The notes: generated from the sequence alone by a model not told the origin. DNA of 64,000 nucleotides from Synechocystis sp. PCC 7338 (GCF_018282115.1 NZ_CP054306.1:1287488-1351487); one strand, 5' to 3'. Counted from the first letter of the stretch, positions 26,282 to 38,875 are shown. Numbers and translations are program-made.

Positions 26282-27337
26282 CTATTGATGGCGATTGCGA
26301 TAGAGGAGCCAGAGAAAATAGGGAGCGCCCACGATCGCCGTAATTACTCCGCAGGGAATTTCAATGGGGGCAAAAACGGTTCTGCCGATTAAATCAGCCA
26401 GTTCTGTAATGCAAGCTCCGGTGAGGGCCGCAACGGGAATCATTCCTCCATGGGCAGGGCCCACTAAATGACGGGCCAGGTGGGGAGCCATCAAGCCGAC
26501 AAAACCAACGTTGCCGGCGGTGGCCACACAGGAACCCGCTAGGGCCACGGTACAAATCAGCAAAAGACCCCGCACCAACTCCACTCGGCTACCCAGTCCT
26601 CGGGCGAGATTGTCCCCTAGGTTAAGGGTGTCCAACTCCCGAGCTAATGTCAACGAGAGGGGAATAAACAGGGCCAACCAAGGCAGCAAGGGTAACAAAT
26701 GTTCCCAGCCCCGGCCATGGACACTGCCGGTGAGCCAGACTAGGGCTTGACTGACCGCATTAATTTCTCCAAAGGTGATCATCAAACTAGTGAGGGAGCT
26801 AGCTAAGGCGGCCAGGCCAATACCAACCAAAATTAGCCGGACGGGAGCACTACCCCGATTCCAGGCCAGAACATAAATGGCGATCGCCACCGCCAACCCA
26901 CCACCAAAAGCGGCCGCCGGCAGAAATAAAGGAGAAATACCTGGTAGTAAAACAATTAGGGTAACGGCCACCAAACTGGCCCCCGCATTAACACCAATAA
27001 TTTCAGGGGCGGCCAAAGGATTACGCGTAATACCTTGCAAAATGCCCCCGGCGATCGCCAAACCCATACCCACCAACAACGCCGCTAAAGACCGGGGTAA
27101 TCGCAGAGTGCGGATCACAAATTCATGGTCAGCATCGGCAGATAGCCCAAATATCGCCTGCAGCACCGCCAAGGGGGGGACAGGATATTCTCCCCAACTG
27201 ATATTGAGGATAAATAGCAATAATGCCAGGGCAGTAAGCAATCCGATTACCAGAGGGACATGGCGCCCCAGACGAAAAGATAGGGGCAGGGGCAAAGACC
27301 GGAAACGGACAAAAATCCAAGGTCGAGGAGCAGGCAT
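26282..27337 (-). CDS. fecD: Siderophore ABC importer permease (FecD/FecCD family)
   Basis: 351 residues from the ATG at 27337; a TTG at 27367 would add ten residues. About ten hydrophobic helices are visible. Family hallmarks are RLPRSLAALLVGMGLAIAGGILQGITRNPLAAPEIIGVNAGASL, then the ATPase-contact region TLNLGDNLARGLGSRVE and GNVGFVGLMAPHLARHLVGP. It pairs with the permease encoded just upstream; gene spacing of under 90 nt supports one operon. There are no odd residues or breaks. Confidence 0.94.
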   Translation of the reverse strand: MPAPRPWIFVRFRSLPLPLSFRLGRHVPLVIGLLTALALLLFILNISWGEYPVPPLAVLQAIFGLSADADHEFVIRTLRLPRSLAALLVGMGLAIAGGILQGITRNPLAAPEIIGVNAGASLVAVTLIVLLPGISPLFLPAAAFGGGLAVAIAIYVLAWNRGSAPVRLILVGIGLAALASSLTSLMITFGEINAVSQALVWLTGSVHGRGWEHLLPLLPWLALFIPLSLTLARELDTLNLGDNLARGLGSRVELVRGLLLICTVALAGSCVATAGNVGFVGLMAPHLARHLVGPAHGGMIPVAALTGACITELADLIGRTVFAPIEIPCGVITAIVGAPYFLWLLYRNRHQ

Positions 27338-27423
27338 GGGACAAACAGTTAATAAAATTCGATTCAATCAATTAGCCTTGAATGGCCTTGAATTCTCCGT
27401 GGGGTCGGCCCAATTGGGGTCGA

Positions 27424-28434
27424 TTATTTAATTTGGGAGCGGGCAAGATAAATAAAAAAAGGCGCCCCCACCAAAGCCGTCATAATGCCCACCGGTAATT
27501 CTTGAGGACTGATAACTAACCGGGCGGCCATATCAGCTACAGAAAGAAAAATCCCCCCCATCACCATGGCGTAGGGCAAAATCCATCGATAATCAGCCCC
27601 GACCCCAAAACGAACAACATGGGGCACAATCAAACCCACAAAGCCAATGGGCCCCGCTAGGGCGACAGCGCTGCCCGCCAGTAACACCAAAACCGTTGCC
27701 GCTCCCAATTTTACCCAGGCTGTTCTTAGGCCTAATCCCCGGGCCACTTCCTCCCCAAAGGTCAGTAGCGTTAATTGCCGTCCTAGGGTGAGGGAACTAG
27801 CTAAACCGACCACAATGTAGGGCAAAACCGCCGTCAAACCAGCCCAATCTTGCCCCGCCAGGGAACCAGCTAACCAAAAGCGAATATCGTCTAGGGTACG
27901 TTGGTTAAGCAAGAGAATACCCGTGGTCAAGGAGCCTAAAAAATAGGATAGCGCCGCCCCCGCAATGACCAATTTAATTGGGGTGAGACCACTGCGACCA
28001 AGAGTTCCTAAGACATAGACAACCATAGCGGCGATCGCCGCCCCAACAAAAGCAAATTCCCATTGGTTACCACGATCGCCACCGATAAATGTGGCCAAAA
28101 CCACCGCTAAGGATGCGCCAACATTAACCCCCAGAATATCGGGGGCCGCCAAAGGATTGCGGGTTAAACCTTGGGTAATGGCCCCGGCCACAGCCAAGGA
28201 GGCTCCCACCACGATCGCCAAAATGGCCCTGGGTAAGCGCACCGTGCGAATAATTAAATGGTTAGTGGAACCGTCAAACTGGAAGATGGCTTGCCAGACG
28301 GTCTTTGGGTCTATATCAGCGGCTCCTAGAAGTATGCTTGCGACTAGGCATCCCAACAGAACTGCCCCCCCCAACATAAGACCGAAGGAGAGATAAACGG
28401 GGGATTTAAGCTGAAAAAATGACGGCGATCGCAT
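27424..28434 (-). CDS. fecC: Siderophore ABC importer permease (FecC/FecCD family)
   Basis: 336 residues from ATG 28434; an in-frame TTG at 28455 is a less likely start. It has about ten helices and the family motifs RLPRAILAIVVGASLAVAGAITQGLTRNPLAAPDILGVNVGASL, FGEEVARGLGLR and GPIGFVGLIVPHVVRFGVG. It is the first gene of the minus-strand importer unit and is related to the downstream permease; the two would form the heterodimeric channel in the inner membrane. Confidence 0.94.
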   Translation of the reverse strand: MRSPSFFQLKSPVYLSFGLMLGGAVLLGCLVASILLGAADIDPKTVWQAIFQFDGSTNHLIIRTVRLPRAILAIVVGASLAVAGAITQGLTRNPLAAPDILGVNVGASLAVVLATFIGGDRGNQWEFAFVGAAIAAMVVYVLGTLGRSGLTPIKLVIAGAALSYFLGSLTTGILLLNQRTLDDIRFWLAGSLAGQDWAGLTAVLPYIVVGLASSLTLGRQLTLLTFGEEVARGLGLRTAWVKLGAATVLVLLAGSAVALAGPIGFVGLIVPHVVRFGVGADYRWILPYAMVMGGIFLSVADMAARLVISPQELPVGIMTALVGAPFFIYLARSQIK

Positions 28435-28514
28435 AATGCATTGGAGAAGGGGCAAGTATCTTAGGTGGGCATTAGCCTAATTGCCCGACTCCGTCCTTTA
28501 CTTAGTAAAGTTAC

Positions 28515-28529
28515 TAAGAAAGATTATCA
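28515..28529 (-). promoter_or_regulatory. Weak Fur-like site upstream of importer operon
   Basis: On the minus strand TGATAATCTTTCTTA keeps the left half (TGATAAT) of the Fur 7-1-7 consensus perfectly but the right half poorly. It lies about 80 bp upstream of the first permease gene. Confidence 0.3.
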
Positions 28530-28576
28530 ATAAAAGAGGACAATGGGAATAGAGCCTTGCCTACGGCAATCGCCGT

Positions 28577-29164
28577 TTATTTTGATTGAGCCGTGAACTT
28601 TTGGATTGCTTCCAGGCGGGAGGGCATCAATATGCATTCCTCTAGCAGCGCAAAATCTAAACCTGGAAGTAATTTGCTGGTTGAGGCTTCCTGGTAATGC
28701 TCGCCTTCTAGGGAGTAAATGGAGAACTTTTTATCCTGCCACATCCAAACTTCCTGAATACCCAACCGTTGATACTTTTCAAGCTTTTTCGGAGTACCAC
28801 TGGTGACATTCACCTCAATTGCCAAATCAGGATGTTCCTTTTTTTCGCCAAGGTAATAGGATTCATCCGGCTCAAACGATACCGATTTCTCCCTTGATTC
28901 ACGGGTTGCACTACCGGCTGGGAAAAATTCAATACCCTGGGAGAACAAATAATATTCAATCAAAAATCCGATTATGGTTTTGATGGATTCGTGGTATCCT
29001 CCCAAGGTCATGAACTCAATTACTCCGTCAAAATAGGTAATACGCAGCCCTGAGCGCTGTTCCATCACCGCTTGAATCGTCTTAAAATCTTCCCAACTGT
29101 GACGACCGGGTAGGATAAAATTTTGACTTTCACTGAGAGTTAAAGGAGAAGTGGCAACGGTCAT
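28577..29164 (-). CDS. Uma2 family (DUF820) protein, PD-(D/E)XK-like fold
   Basis: 195 residues. The conserved Uma2 elements are present: SWEDFKTIQAVMEQRSGLRITYFDGVIEFM, HESIKTIIGFLIEYY, and the nuclease-like core EHPDLAIEVNVTSGTPKKLEKYQRLGIQEVWMW, with D, E and K in the usual spacing. The family is hugely expanded in cyanobacteria and has a restriction-endonuclease-like fold; its biological role is not established. It stands alone between the importer operon and ligA. Confidence 0.92.
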   Translation of the reverse strand: MTVATSPLTLSESQNFILPGRHSWEDFKTIQAVMEQRSGLRITYFDGVIEFMTLGGYHESIKTIIGFLIEYYLFSQGIEFFPAGSATRESREKSVSFEPDESYYLGEKKEHPDLAIEVNVTSGTPKKLEKYQRLGIQEVWMWQDKKFSIYSLEGEHYQEASTSKLLPGLDFALLEECILMPSRLEAIQKFTAQSK

Positions 29165-29339
29165 GGGAACAGCCCTCTACTTGGGTTGCACAAATGCTAC
29201 AGTCTCTATGTTAATCGCCCTTGGAGTGAAAGGCTTACCCCGTAACATGTCCCTGGGAAATCGTCCCATTATCTCTTCTGTAACCCTCTAGAAGGAGGCC
29301 AATTTCTGCTAGAGCAAGCCTTTTGGACAATAGACATAA

Positions 29340-31352
<2,013 letters not shown>

Positions 31353-31507
31353 GCAACCAAATTGATTGTGTAGTGTAATGAAAATAAATAAAAATAGTCG
31401 AATTTAAACCAAATTGTGATGGGACAGCAAGCGAGATTGCTCTAATTTCACCACCATTCCAGTCCATTTCAGAGACTAGAACAAGACCGTTATTTTTTTC
31501 TACTAGG

Positions 31508-33487
31508 TCAACTCAAATAGGTGTAGCGTCGTAAACTTTGCTCATAATCTTCCAACAACCGCCGGGATTCCTCTAGGGTAATTTGTCCATTGCTCAAAGC
31601 TAACTCTGTATGACGCCGCAGACCTTCGAGTAAATCATCGGAATCGTACTGAACATAACTCAAAACCTCCGTCATGGTATCCCCCCGCACCACCGATTCA
31701 ATCTGATAACCCTGGGGAGTGGTAGCAATGTGAACCACATTAATGTCACCAAATAAATTATGTAAATTGCCCATAATTTCTTGGTAAGCACCGACTAAAA
31801 ACATACCTAAATAGTAAGGATTGTCATCATTTTCTAGGGGGTGAACTTCTAGGTAGGACTTGACATCCCACAGGTCAATAAAACGGTCAATTTTACCATC
31901 ACTGTCACAGGTTAAATCGGCTAAGATCACCCTTTGACTAGGTTTCTCATTGAGATGGTGAATGGGCAAAATGGGAAAAAGTTGATCCAAAGACCAGGAT
32001 TCCGGTGCTGACTGGAAAACCGATAAGTTAACGTAGTAAATATCGGTCATTATTTTATCCAGCGCTTGAAAATCTTCGGAAATATACTCCAGTTGTCTGG
32101 TGATTTCAAAAATTTTACGGCAACAAGCCCAGTGAATTTGTTCTGCTTGCCCCCGTTCTGTCAGACTCAAATAGCCAAAGTTAAAGAGACTACTAGCCTC
32201 CGCCTTTAACTGCAGAGCATCATGGTATTGCTCCTGGTATTGTGCCGTTGTGATAGTTTCGTAACATTCCCACAGGTTTTTCAGCAGGGGATGGGCATTT
32301 TGGTCAGGAGGATGGGGTTCATTAAAGCCCGCGTGGTTACTGCCCAGCACATCAAAAACTAGCACCGACTGGTGGGCCATAATCGCCCGGCCACTTTCGC
32401 TCACGAGGATGGGAGGGGCAATGTGCCCAAACTCACAGGCATCTTGAATGGCCGCCACAATATCGTTGGCATAGTTTTGCATATTGTAATTTTTCGAGGC
32501 GGGATAATTAGTTTTGGAACCGTCATAGTCCACCGCCAAACCGCCTCCCACATTCAGGTAGCGCATTTTTGCTCCCAACTTGACCAGTTCCACATAGAGT
32601 TGGCTGGCTTCCCGCATGGCTTCTTTAATCAGGGCAATGTCTGAAACCTGGGTTCCCAGATGGAAATGGAGCATTTTCAGGCAATCAAGGCAGTTATTTT
32701 GCTCCAGCCGATGAATCATCTTCACAATATCCGGCATGGTCAGCCCTAGCTTGGCCCGATCGCCCTTGCTGGAGGAAGTTTCCGAGGATTTGGACGACTG
32801 ACAACTCAACCGGGCCCGCACCCCCAACATGGGTTTAATATTTAACTGCTGGGAGATGTGTAGTACCCATTCCAGTTCTCGCAGTTGTTCGATGATGATG
32901 ATGGGACGATGGCCCAAACGCTTGGCCAACAGGGCTGTTTCTAGATAATCCTGGTCTTTATAGCCATTGCAGATAATTAGGGGTTTGGCATGTTTATCCT
33001 GACGGTCTAAGGGAGGCGGCAGGGTGGCCAGGGCAATCATCAATTCCGGCTTGGAACCTGCTTCCAGTCCACATTGGGACGTTTGGCCAAAGCGCACCAG
33101 GGCCTCCACCAAATGCCGTTGCTGGTTGCATTTGACCGGATAAACCGCCTGATAGGTATTGGGGTAATTGTAACGGGCGATCGCCTTGGCAAAACAACTA
33201 TTCAAACGCTCTAGGCGATCGGCCAAAATATCAGAAAAACGAATTAATAGGGGCAACCCCAATTTTCTCTGTCGTAGGGCTTCCACCAGTTCAAGTAAGT
33301 CCAAGGAACCGCCCCGATCGCCGTTGGGGGAAACTGTCACGTTGCCGGCGGCGTTGATGGCAAAATAGGGCGCTCCCCAAGCCTCGACTCGGTACAGGGC
33401 CTCGCTTTGCTCAATGCTCCAGGCAGTGTTTTTTTTCTTTGATTTCTTGCCCAATTGTTTTTCCCCCGGCAAAGGTTCTTCCCCCAT
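31508..33487 (-). CDS. speA: Biosynthetic arginine decarboxylase
   Basis: 659 residues from ATG 33487, preceded by AGAGGG at 5 nt; an in-frame extension to 33598 runs into the psbA terminator and lacks support. The PLP-binding lysine lies in AVYPVKCNQQ, the TIM-barrel elements include KMLHFHLGTQV and YLNVGGGLAVDYDGS, and the catalytic cysteine motif DLTCDSDGKID is in the C-terminal part. It makes agmatine for polyamine synthesis. In PCC 6803 the gene also neighbours psbA2 (from memory), agreeing with the strain relationship. Confidence 0.97.
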   Translation of the reverse strand: MGEEPLPGEKQLGKKSKKKNTAWSIEQSEALYRVEAWGAPYFAINAAGNVTVSPNGDRGGSLDLLELVEALRQRKLGLPLLIRFSDILADRLERLNSCFAKAIARYNYPNTYQAVYPVKCNQQRHLVEALVRFGQTSQCGLEAGSKPELMIALATLPPPLDRQDKHAKPLIICNGYKDQDYLETALLAKRLGHRPIIIIEQLRELEWVLHISQQLNIKPMLGVRARLSCQSSKSSETSSSKGDRAKLGLTMPDIVKMIHRLEQNNCLDCLKMLHFHLGTQVSDIALIKEAMREASQLYVELVKLGAKMRYLNVGGGLAVDYDGSKTNYPASKNYNMQNYANDIVAAIQDACEFGHIAPPILVSESGRAIMAHQSVLVFDVLGSNHAGFNEPHPPDQNAHPLLKNLWECYETITTAQYQEQYHDALQLKAEASSLFNFGYLSLTERGQAEQIHWACCRKIFEITRQLEYISEDFQALDKIMTDIYYVNLSVFQSAPESWSLDQLFPILPIHHLNEKPSQRVILADLTCDSDGKIDRFIDLWDVKSYLEVHPLENDDNPYYLGMFLVGAYQEIMGNLHNLFGDINVVHIATTPQGYQIESVVRGDTMTEVLSYVQYDSDDLLEGLRRHTELALSNGQITLEESRRLLEDYEQSLRRYTYLS

Positions 33488-33568
33488 AATCCCTCTGTTT
33501 AAGATTAATCCGTTTTCCCATGGTAACTGCCCCAGACTCCCTGGCGATCGCCTGATTGCTGACCAAGC

Positions 33569-33596
33569 AAAAAGCACCCCCCGGAAAGGAGAGTGC
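33569..33596 (-). terminator. Rho-independent terminator of psbA
   Basis: Minus-strand GCACTCTCC, loop TTTCC, and GGGGGGTGC form a 9-bp stem with two G-U pairs, followed by TTTTT. It lies about 38 nt past the psbA stop. Confidence 0.7.
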
Positions 33597-33633
33597 AATT
33601 CGCTGATTATTCAATTGGCATTACACCAAGGAA

Positions 33634-34716
33634 TTAACCATTGATAGCAGGAGCGGTCAAAGCCACAGGAGCTTGCTCCCCAGAAGCTAAGTCGAGGGGG
33701 AAGTTGTGGGCATTGCGTTCGTGCATTACTTCAAAACCGATGTTGGCACGGTTCAACACATCAGCCCAGGTGCCGATTACCCGACCTTGGCTATCCAAGA
33801 TGGACTGGTTGAAGTTGAAACCGTTCAGGTTGAACGCCATGGTGCTTACACCCATCGCAGTGAACCAGATGCCGATAACAGGCCAAGCACCCAAGAAGAA
33901 GTGCAAGGAACGGCTGTTGTTGAAAGAAGCATATTGGAAGATCAACCGACCAAAGTAGCCGTGGGCGGCAACGATGTTGTAGGTTTCTTCTTCTTGGCCG
34001 AATTTGTAACCGTAGTTTTGGGATTCAACTTCGGTGGTTTCACGCACCAAGGAGGAGGTTACCAAGGAACCGTGCATGGCGGAGAACAAAGAACCACCGA
34101 ACACACCAGCCACACCTAACATGTGGAAGGGGTGCATCAAGATGTTGTGCTCAGCTTGGAACACGATCATGAAGTTGAAGGTACCAGAAATACCCAAGGG
34201 CATACCATCAGAGAAGGAGCCTTGACCAATGGGGTAAATCAAGAATACAGCGGTGGCAGCGGATACGGGGGCAGAGTAAGCCACACAAATCCAAGGACGC
34301 ATACCCAAGCGGTAGGAAAGTTCCCACTGACGACCCATGTAGCAGAAAATGCCGATGAGGAAGTGGAATACTACCAACTGGTAAGGACCACCGTTGTACA
34401 ACCACTCATCTAGGGAAGCAGCTTCCCAGATGGGGTAGAAGTGCAGACCAATGGCGTTGGAAGAAGGTACAACAGCACCAGAAATGATGTTGTTACCGTA
34501 GAGCAAAGAACCAGCAACGGGCTCACGGATACCGTCGATGTCAACGGGAGGAGCGGCGATGAAGGCAATGATGAAGCAGGTGGTGGCAGTTAAGAGGGTG
34601 GGGATCATCAGAGTACCGAACCAACCGACATAAATCCGGTTGTTGGTAGATGTTACCCACTGACAAAACTGTTCCCACAAGGAAGCGCTTTCGCGCTGTT
34701 GGAGAGTCGTTGTCAT
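33634..34716 (-). CDS. psbA: Photosystem II reaction centre protein D1
   Basis: 360 residues from MTTTLQQ. All expected features are present: five helices, Tyr161 and His190 (FSDGMPLGI and [13 protein letters not shown] regions), Mn-cluster ligands near the C-terminus ([13 protein letters not shown]), and the cleavable tail after Ala344 ([16 protein letters not shown]). Residue 130 is Gln (YMGRQWEL), the standard low-light type, not the Glu130 high-light type. The protein sits in the thylakoid membrane and is replaced rapidly after photodamage. The leader and promoter match the psbA2 gene of PCC 6803 in layout, so it is probably a psbA2 ortholog. Confidence 0.99.
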   Translation of the reverse strand: MTTTLQQRESASLWEQFCQWVTSTNNRIYVGWFGTLMIPTLLTATTCFIIAFIAAPPVDIDGIREPVAGSLLYGNNIISGAVVPSSNAIGLHFYPIWEAASLDEWLYNGGPYQLVVFHFLIGIFCYMGRQWELSYRLGMRPWICVAYSAPVSAATAVFLIYPIGQGSFSDGMPLGISGTFNFMIVFQAEHNILMHPFHMLGVAGVFGGSLFSAMHGSLVTSSLVRETTEVESQNYGYKFGQEEETYNIVAAHGYFGRLIFQYASFNNSRSLHFFLGAWPVIGIWFTAMGVSTMAFNLNGFNFNQSILDSQGRVIGTWADVLNRANIGFEVMHERNAHNFPLDLASGEQAPVALTAPAING

Positions 34717-34801
34717 TTGGTTATAATTCCTTATGTATTTGTCAAGGTTCAGATTAGAACTGACTGTTAACACTTTAAAGGATTACTGGGGCTTTTGTAA
34801 A
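34717..34801 (-). promoter_or_regulatory. psbA promoter and 49-nt AU-rich leader
   Basis: On the minus strand TTTACA (complement 34796-34801) and TAAAGT (34772-34777) are 18 bp apart. The expected transcript start is at about 34765, giving a 49-nt leader that ends ATAAGGAATTATAACCAA before the ATG. In PCC 6803 psbA2 this AU-box is an RNase E site controlling light-dependent mRNA stability; the start assignment is by recall of that gene. Confidence 0.65.
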
Positions 34802-35354
34802 GCTTTGTAACGGAAAATTAATATAGGCAAAGCTTATCAATGGAATGAGTTTTTCTTTTGTTTGTGTCCGCGAGGATGGATTTTCCGCTAGATAAGTAGG
34901 GACAGCAAAAACCGGAAAAACCTCATCCAACGGAAGGAGGGCTAACACCATCCATGTTCACCCTCAAGTTTTCCCACATCACCTAGATTGTATTTTCCAC
35001 CGCCGGACTCGGCTATTTTTGGTATTTAACTGGCGGGAAATTTTTGCTCCTGACCACTAAATTTCACCATCCATTAATGCCTCTATCTATTAAGTTTCGT
35101 AAATTTTTCATTGTCTAAGAAACTAATTAGGTGATGCTTTTCTCTGGTAGCTCAAGTTCAGCTTCTAGGGCAAAACATCCTCAAATAATTTGATGTTTCG
35201 TAGCATTAAATACTAATCAATTATTATTTATCCCTAAAATAAATTTGGTAGGGACACCTCTGCTTGAGATGCGGGAGAGGAGGATAGCTGAGTGTTTGTA
35301 TTGATTTTCGTAAATCTTTATAGACCACAAACTTAGGAAATTACGGGAATTAGA
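34802..35354. other. Intergenic region between psbA and PPK2 gene
   Basis: About 550 bp between divergent genes. I see no ORF with coding character and no clear RNA gene; it should hold upstream elements of psbA and the promoter of the PPK2 gene. Confidence 0.5.
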
Positions 35355-36230
35355 ATGGCAAAAAAATCTAAAAAAACTAAGCAAGATAAACAAAATTTAG
35401 CCACTGATCAAGTTCCCCGTCTGTCGGAGGGAGAAGGGAGTTCCAAGCTGCCCAAGAAAGAGTATGAAAATGAACTAGTTCGGTTACAACTTGAATTGGT
35501 GAAGATGCAGTATTGGGTGAAACACACCGGTACTCGCATTGTCATCTTGTTTGAAGGACGGGACGCCGCTGGCAAAGGAGGTACAATTAAGCGCATCACC
35601 GAACCCTTAAATCCCCGGGGCTGTAGGGTTGTTGCCTTGGGGACCCCTAGTGACCGAGAAAAGACAGAATGGTATTTTCAGCGTTACGTTCCCCATTTAC
35701 CCGCCGGGGGGGAAATTGTTTGTTTTGATCGTAGTTGGTACAATCGCGCTGGTGTAGAACGGGTGATGGGATTTTGCACTGAGGCGCAGTATCAAGAATT
35801 TATGCATACATGTCCGGAATTTGAACGGATGTTAGTTCGTTCTGGCATTATTTTACTGAAGTATTGGTTTTCGGTCAGCGATGAAGAGCAAGAACGGCGT
35901 TTTCAGTCCCGTACCACGGATCCTGCCCGTCGCTGGAAACTTAGTCCCATGGATTTGGAGTCAAGGGACCGCTGGGTAGAATATTCCCAGGCTAAAGATA
36001 ATATGTTTGCTCACACTAATATCCCGGAAGCTCCCTGGTTCACGGTGGAAGCTGACGACAAAAAACGGGCTCGTCTTAACTGTATTAACCATGTTTTGGC
36101 TAAAATTCCCTACGTCGATATGACTCCAGAGCCGCTGGAGCTACCCCCTCGAACGATCGCCCCCCATAGTTATGTTCGTCCCCCCTCAATGAACAATTCT
36201 TTGTGCCGCAAAAGTATTGATAAAACTTAG
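35355..36230 (+). CDS. ppk2: Polyphosphate kinase 2 family protein
   Basis: 291 residues, single-domain PPK2. Walker A is FEGRDAAGKGGTIKR (about 63-77), the lid and Walker B region is CFDRSWYNRAGVERVMGFC, and the typical VSDEEQERRFQSR and PMDLESRDRWVEYS segments follow. The N-terminus is a Lys-rich tail. Such enzymes move phosphate between polyphosphate and nucleotides; length and motifs suggest the class that phosphorylates nucleoside diphosphates, but class cannot be fixed by eye. It appears monocistronic. Confidence 0.95.
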   Translation: MAKKSKKTKQDKQNLATDQVPRLSEGEGSSKLPKKEYENELVRLQLELVKMQYWVKHTGTRIVILFEGRDAAGKGGTIKRITEPLNPRGCRVVALGTPSDREKTEWYFQRYVPHLPAGGEIVCFDRSWYNRAGVERVMGFCTEAQYQEFMHTCPEFERMLVRSGIILLKYWFSVSDEEQERRFQSRTTDPARRWKLSPMDLESRDRWVEYSQAKDNMFAHTNIPEAPWFTVEADDKKRARLNCINHVLAKIPYVDMTPEPLELPPRTIAPHSYVRPPSMNNSLCRKSIDKT

Positions 36231-36271
36231 AAAGCGTTTGAAAAGTTGCATTGTTGGTAAAAAATGCTCCT

Positions 36272-36360
36272 GAATCTCCTCACTAAAGCTTCGGCTTAAA
36301 AAGGGAGATTTTTGACCATATACCCCCTCCCAAGGTGAACCAAGGGGGATTAGTGGGCAT
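36272..36360. repeat. Dispersed intergenic repeat copy B with hairpin
   Basis: CTCACTAAAGCTTCGGC (36279-36295) is the reverse complement of the motif in copy A. It forms AAGC-TTCG-GCTT inside an outer AATCTCC/GGAGATT stem. It is followed by CCCCCTCCCAAGG and a GGGGGATTAGTGGGCA tail. It lies between convergent genes and might also terminate transcription. Confidence 0.45.
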
Positions 36361-36423
36361 TTTTAGACGTTTAAAACACACTGTTAGAAGTCGATTCAGG
36401 GGGCAGACTAGAACTTGGGATGG

Positions 36424-37368
36424 TTATCTAGCCAAAAGACGGGGCGTGGCGGTTAGAACAACTTCCACTTCTACCAAACCAATGCGCTTCTCACAGGCGG
36501 ACTTAATGCTGAGGCGTAATTCATCTACCAATTCACTCTGGATAGGATGATGAACATTCAGATAAATCATGACCACATGAAATCTTCCTAATTTTGACGA
36601 AGCTACGTCGATTAACGTATAGTCCATTGCTGCGGGAATAGCTTCAGATACAGCTTCATGGATACTGGCAATAACCCTGGGGGAGGATGATTCTCCCGCA
36701 ATTTCAGCTAAGGCATTTAAAAATGATCGGATGGGTTGATTAATTATCAAAGCCACTAGTACTAGTACAATGATCGAATCAATTACCGGTAGGATGAAGT
36801 GCAGGGGAGTGTTTTTTAACAGGGGCGCTAGCCCAAAGGCAAGACCCACTGCGGCACTGATGATGCCATCAATTAATGCCGATTGCTGTTCGGTCTTGAG
36901 AATATCGCTTCTTTTGCCTGTTTTGAGCCAATAGTAACGGTGGACGTAATATAGCCCACCACAGATGACTGTCATCCCCACCGAGTAAATCACGATTAGA
37001 CCGAGGACGATCTCTGAAAACTCATGGCCAGAGGCATAGGCAATGATCTTTGTGATGGCTGAAAATACGGCAAAGGCAAGGATGCCTAGCAAAATCACCG
37101 AACGAAATGTAATATAAATGGCTTCGTCGGCGTAGTAGCCAAAGGGCCGAGTTTTATCCCAGGGTCGCATGACCGATTCCCCTACCCTTGCAGCAACCAG
37201 AGATGATAAAAAGTTAATACCAGAATATAAACCATCCACCAGTAATGCATCGGCATTGGCCATCCAGGCCGTTAAAATGCCGGCGATCGCCATGATCACA
37301 TTGCCGAAACGGGCTATTTTGAGGGAGCGTTTTTCAAGAATAGTCAGGGAGGTGGAGGAAGAAGCCAT
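36424..37368 (-). CDS. Cation diffusion facilitator family transporter
   Basis: 314 residues from MASSSTSLTILEKRSL (37368); an in-frame ATG at 37416 would add 16 residues without a better ribosome site. The first half has the CDF pattern GILTAWMANADALLVDGLYSGINFLSSLVAARVG, and further helices reach about residue 215. A cytoplasmic domain ends with VEVVLTATPRL. There is no His-rich loop, unlike the DmeF-type protein at 55 kb. It probably moves divalent metal out of the cytoplasm; ion choice is not clear. Confidence 0.9.
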   Translation of the reverse strand: MASSSTSLTILEKRSLKIARFGNVIMAIAGILTAWMANADALLVDGLYSGINFLSSLVAARVGESVMRPWDKTRPFGYYADEAIYITFRSVILLGILAFAVFSAITKIIAYASGHEFSEIVLGLIVIYSVGMTVICGGLYYVHRYYWLKTGKRSDILKTEQQSALIDGIISAAVGLAFGLAPLLKNTPLHFILPVIDSIIVLVLVALIINQPIRSFLNALAEIAGESSSPRVIASIHEAVSEAIPAAMDYTLIDVASSKLGRFHVVMIYLNVHHPIQSELVDELRLSIKSACEKRIGLVEVEVVLTATPRLLAR

Positions 37369-37619
37369 TATGATCTTTTTAATTTGGAAGCGGCGACTGA
37401 GCTCAGACCCCCGCATTTAGTTGACCCGTTGCCAAACTTTTTTCATCATATTGCCCCTGGTTCCCGCCACAGTACTCCATTAACATTTGGCCAATGGGGG
37501 CCAGAACGCCAAAGCCAGAATCATTGGTCACCACAGTGATCGCCAGAAGGTCGGCATCTGGGCAAAGATTCTGATATTTTTAGGGGGATGTATTTTGGGG
37601 TAATGGGAAAAATTAACTA

Positions 37620-38708
37620 ATGTCAAAGTCTAAAGTTGCTTTGCTGACAGGCATCACGGGGCAAGATGGCTCCTATCTGAGTGAATTGTTGTTGGAAAAG
37701 GGCTACCAAGTCCATGGCATCATCCGTCGTACTTCTACCTTTAATACCGACCGCATCGATCATCTTTATGTTGATCCCCATGACCCTGAGGCAAAACTCC
37801 GACTCCATTATGGTGATTTGACCGACGGCACTACCCTGCGTCGTATTTTAGAAGATGTCAAACCGACGGAGATTTACAATCTGGGAGCCCAGTCCCACGT
37901 GCGGGTGAGCTTTGATTCCCCGGAATATACGGTGGATTCGGTGGCCATGGGAACGCTACGTCTCTTGGAAGCGATTCGGGATTACCAACAACGCACCGGC
38001 ATCCAGGTGAGGTTCTACCAAGCCGGTTCTTCGGAAATGTTTGGCAAAGTGCAGGAAATTCCCCAAAAGGAAACCACCCCTTTTTATCCCCGCAGTCCCT
38101 ACGCCTGTGCCAAGGTTTACGGCCATTGGCAAACGGTAAACTATCGGGAATCCTATGATTTATTTGCCTGTAACGGCATTTTGTTCAACCACGAGTCCCC
38201 CCGCCGGGGAGAAACCTTTGTAACCCGCAAAATTACCAGGGCGATCGCCAGAATTGTGGCCGGCACCCAAAAGAAATTGTATTTGGGCAATATCGATTCC
38301 AAACGGGATTGGGGCTACGCCAAGGATTATGTGCGGGCCATGTGGGCCATGTTGCAACAGGAACAACCCGATGACTATGTAGTGGCCACAGGGGAAACCC
38401 ATGAGGTAAAGGAATTTTTAGAAATTGCCTTTGGTTACGTTAACCTCAACTGGCAGGACTATGTCGCCTTTGATGAACGCTATTTGCGCCCCGCCGAAGT
38501 GGATCTATTGATTGGTGATCCGACTAAAGCCATTACCCAACTGGGATGGAAACCCTCTGTAACTTTTACCGAACTGGTGCATTTAATGGTGCAGGCTGAT
38601 TTAGCTGTTCTCGGTTTAACTTCCCCCAACCAGTCGGATCGGATCAAGGAATTAATGACCCAGGATATGGCCTTTATTCGGAACCAGAACGGCCATGCCG
38701 TCGATTAA
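37620..38708 (+). CDS. gmd: GDP-mannose 4,6-dehydratase
   Basis: 362 residues, extended SDR. The nucleotide site is [10 protein letters not shown] (12-21), with the signature [13 protein letters not shown]; the catalytic Tyr-Lys pair is in [12 protein letters not shown] and the substrate region is [18 protein letters not shown]. The enzyme converts GDP-D-mannose to the 4-keto-6-deoxy sugar. The next gene encodes the following step, so the two supply GDP-L-fucose for surface polysaccharide or glycans. Confidence 0.98.
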   Translation: MSKSKVALLTGITGQDGSYLSELLLEKGYQVHGIIRRTSTFNTDRIDHLYVDPHDPEAKLRLHYGDLTDGTTLRRILEDVKPTEIYNLGAQSHVRVSFDSPEYTVDSVAMGTLRLLEAIRDYQQRTGIQVRFYQAGSSEMFGKVQEIPQKETTPFYPRSPYACAKVYGHWQTVNYRESYDLFACNGILFNHESPRRGETFVTRKITRAIARIVAGTQKKLYLGNIDSKRDWGYAKDYVRAMWAMLQQEQPDDYVVATGETHEVKEFLEIAFGYVNLNWQDYVAFDERYLRPAEVDLLIGDPTKAITQLGWKPSVTFTELVHLMVQADLAVLGLTSPNQSDRIKELMTQDMAFIRNQNGHAVD

Positions 38709-38749
38709 TATTCGTTGACTATGCCAACTGCTACCCCAAAAAGGTATTT

Positions 38750-38840
38750 AGCAACTCTCCCTAGCCTCCAAATTTTGGGAGAACAGAGGGAAAAATCCCC
38801 CAATTTGTGGGCATTTAGGGAGCAGGCTAAACCAAGGTAA
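38750..38840. repeat. Dispersed intergenic repeat copy C
   Basis: CCTCCAAATTTTGGGAGA ... AAAAATCCCCCAATTTGTGGGCA lies between gmd and the fucose synthase gene. It resembles the left half of copy A at 24.16 kb. Confidence 0.4.
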
Positions 38841-38875
38841 ACCCTTTCCTTAACTCAATATTTCCTTAACCAACC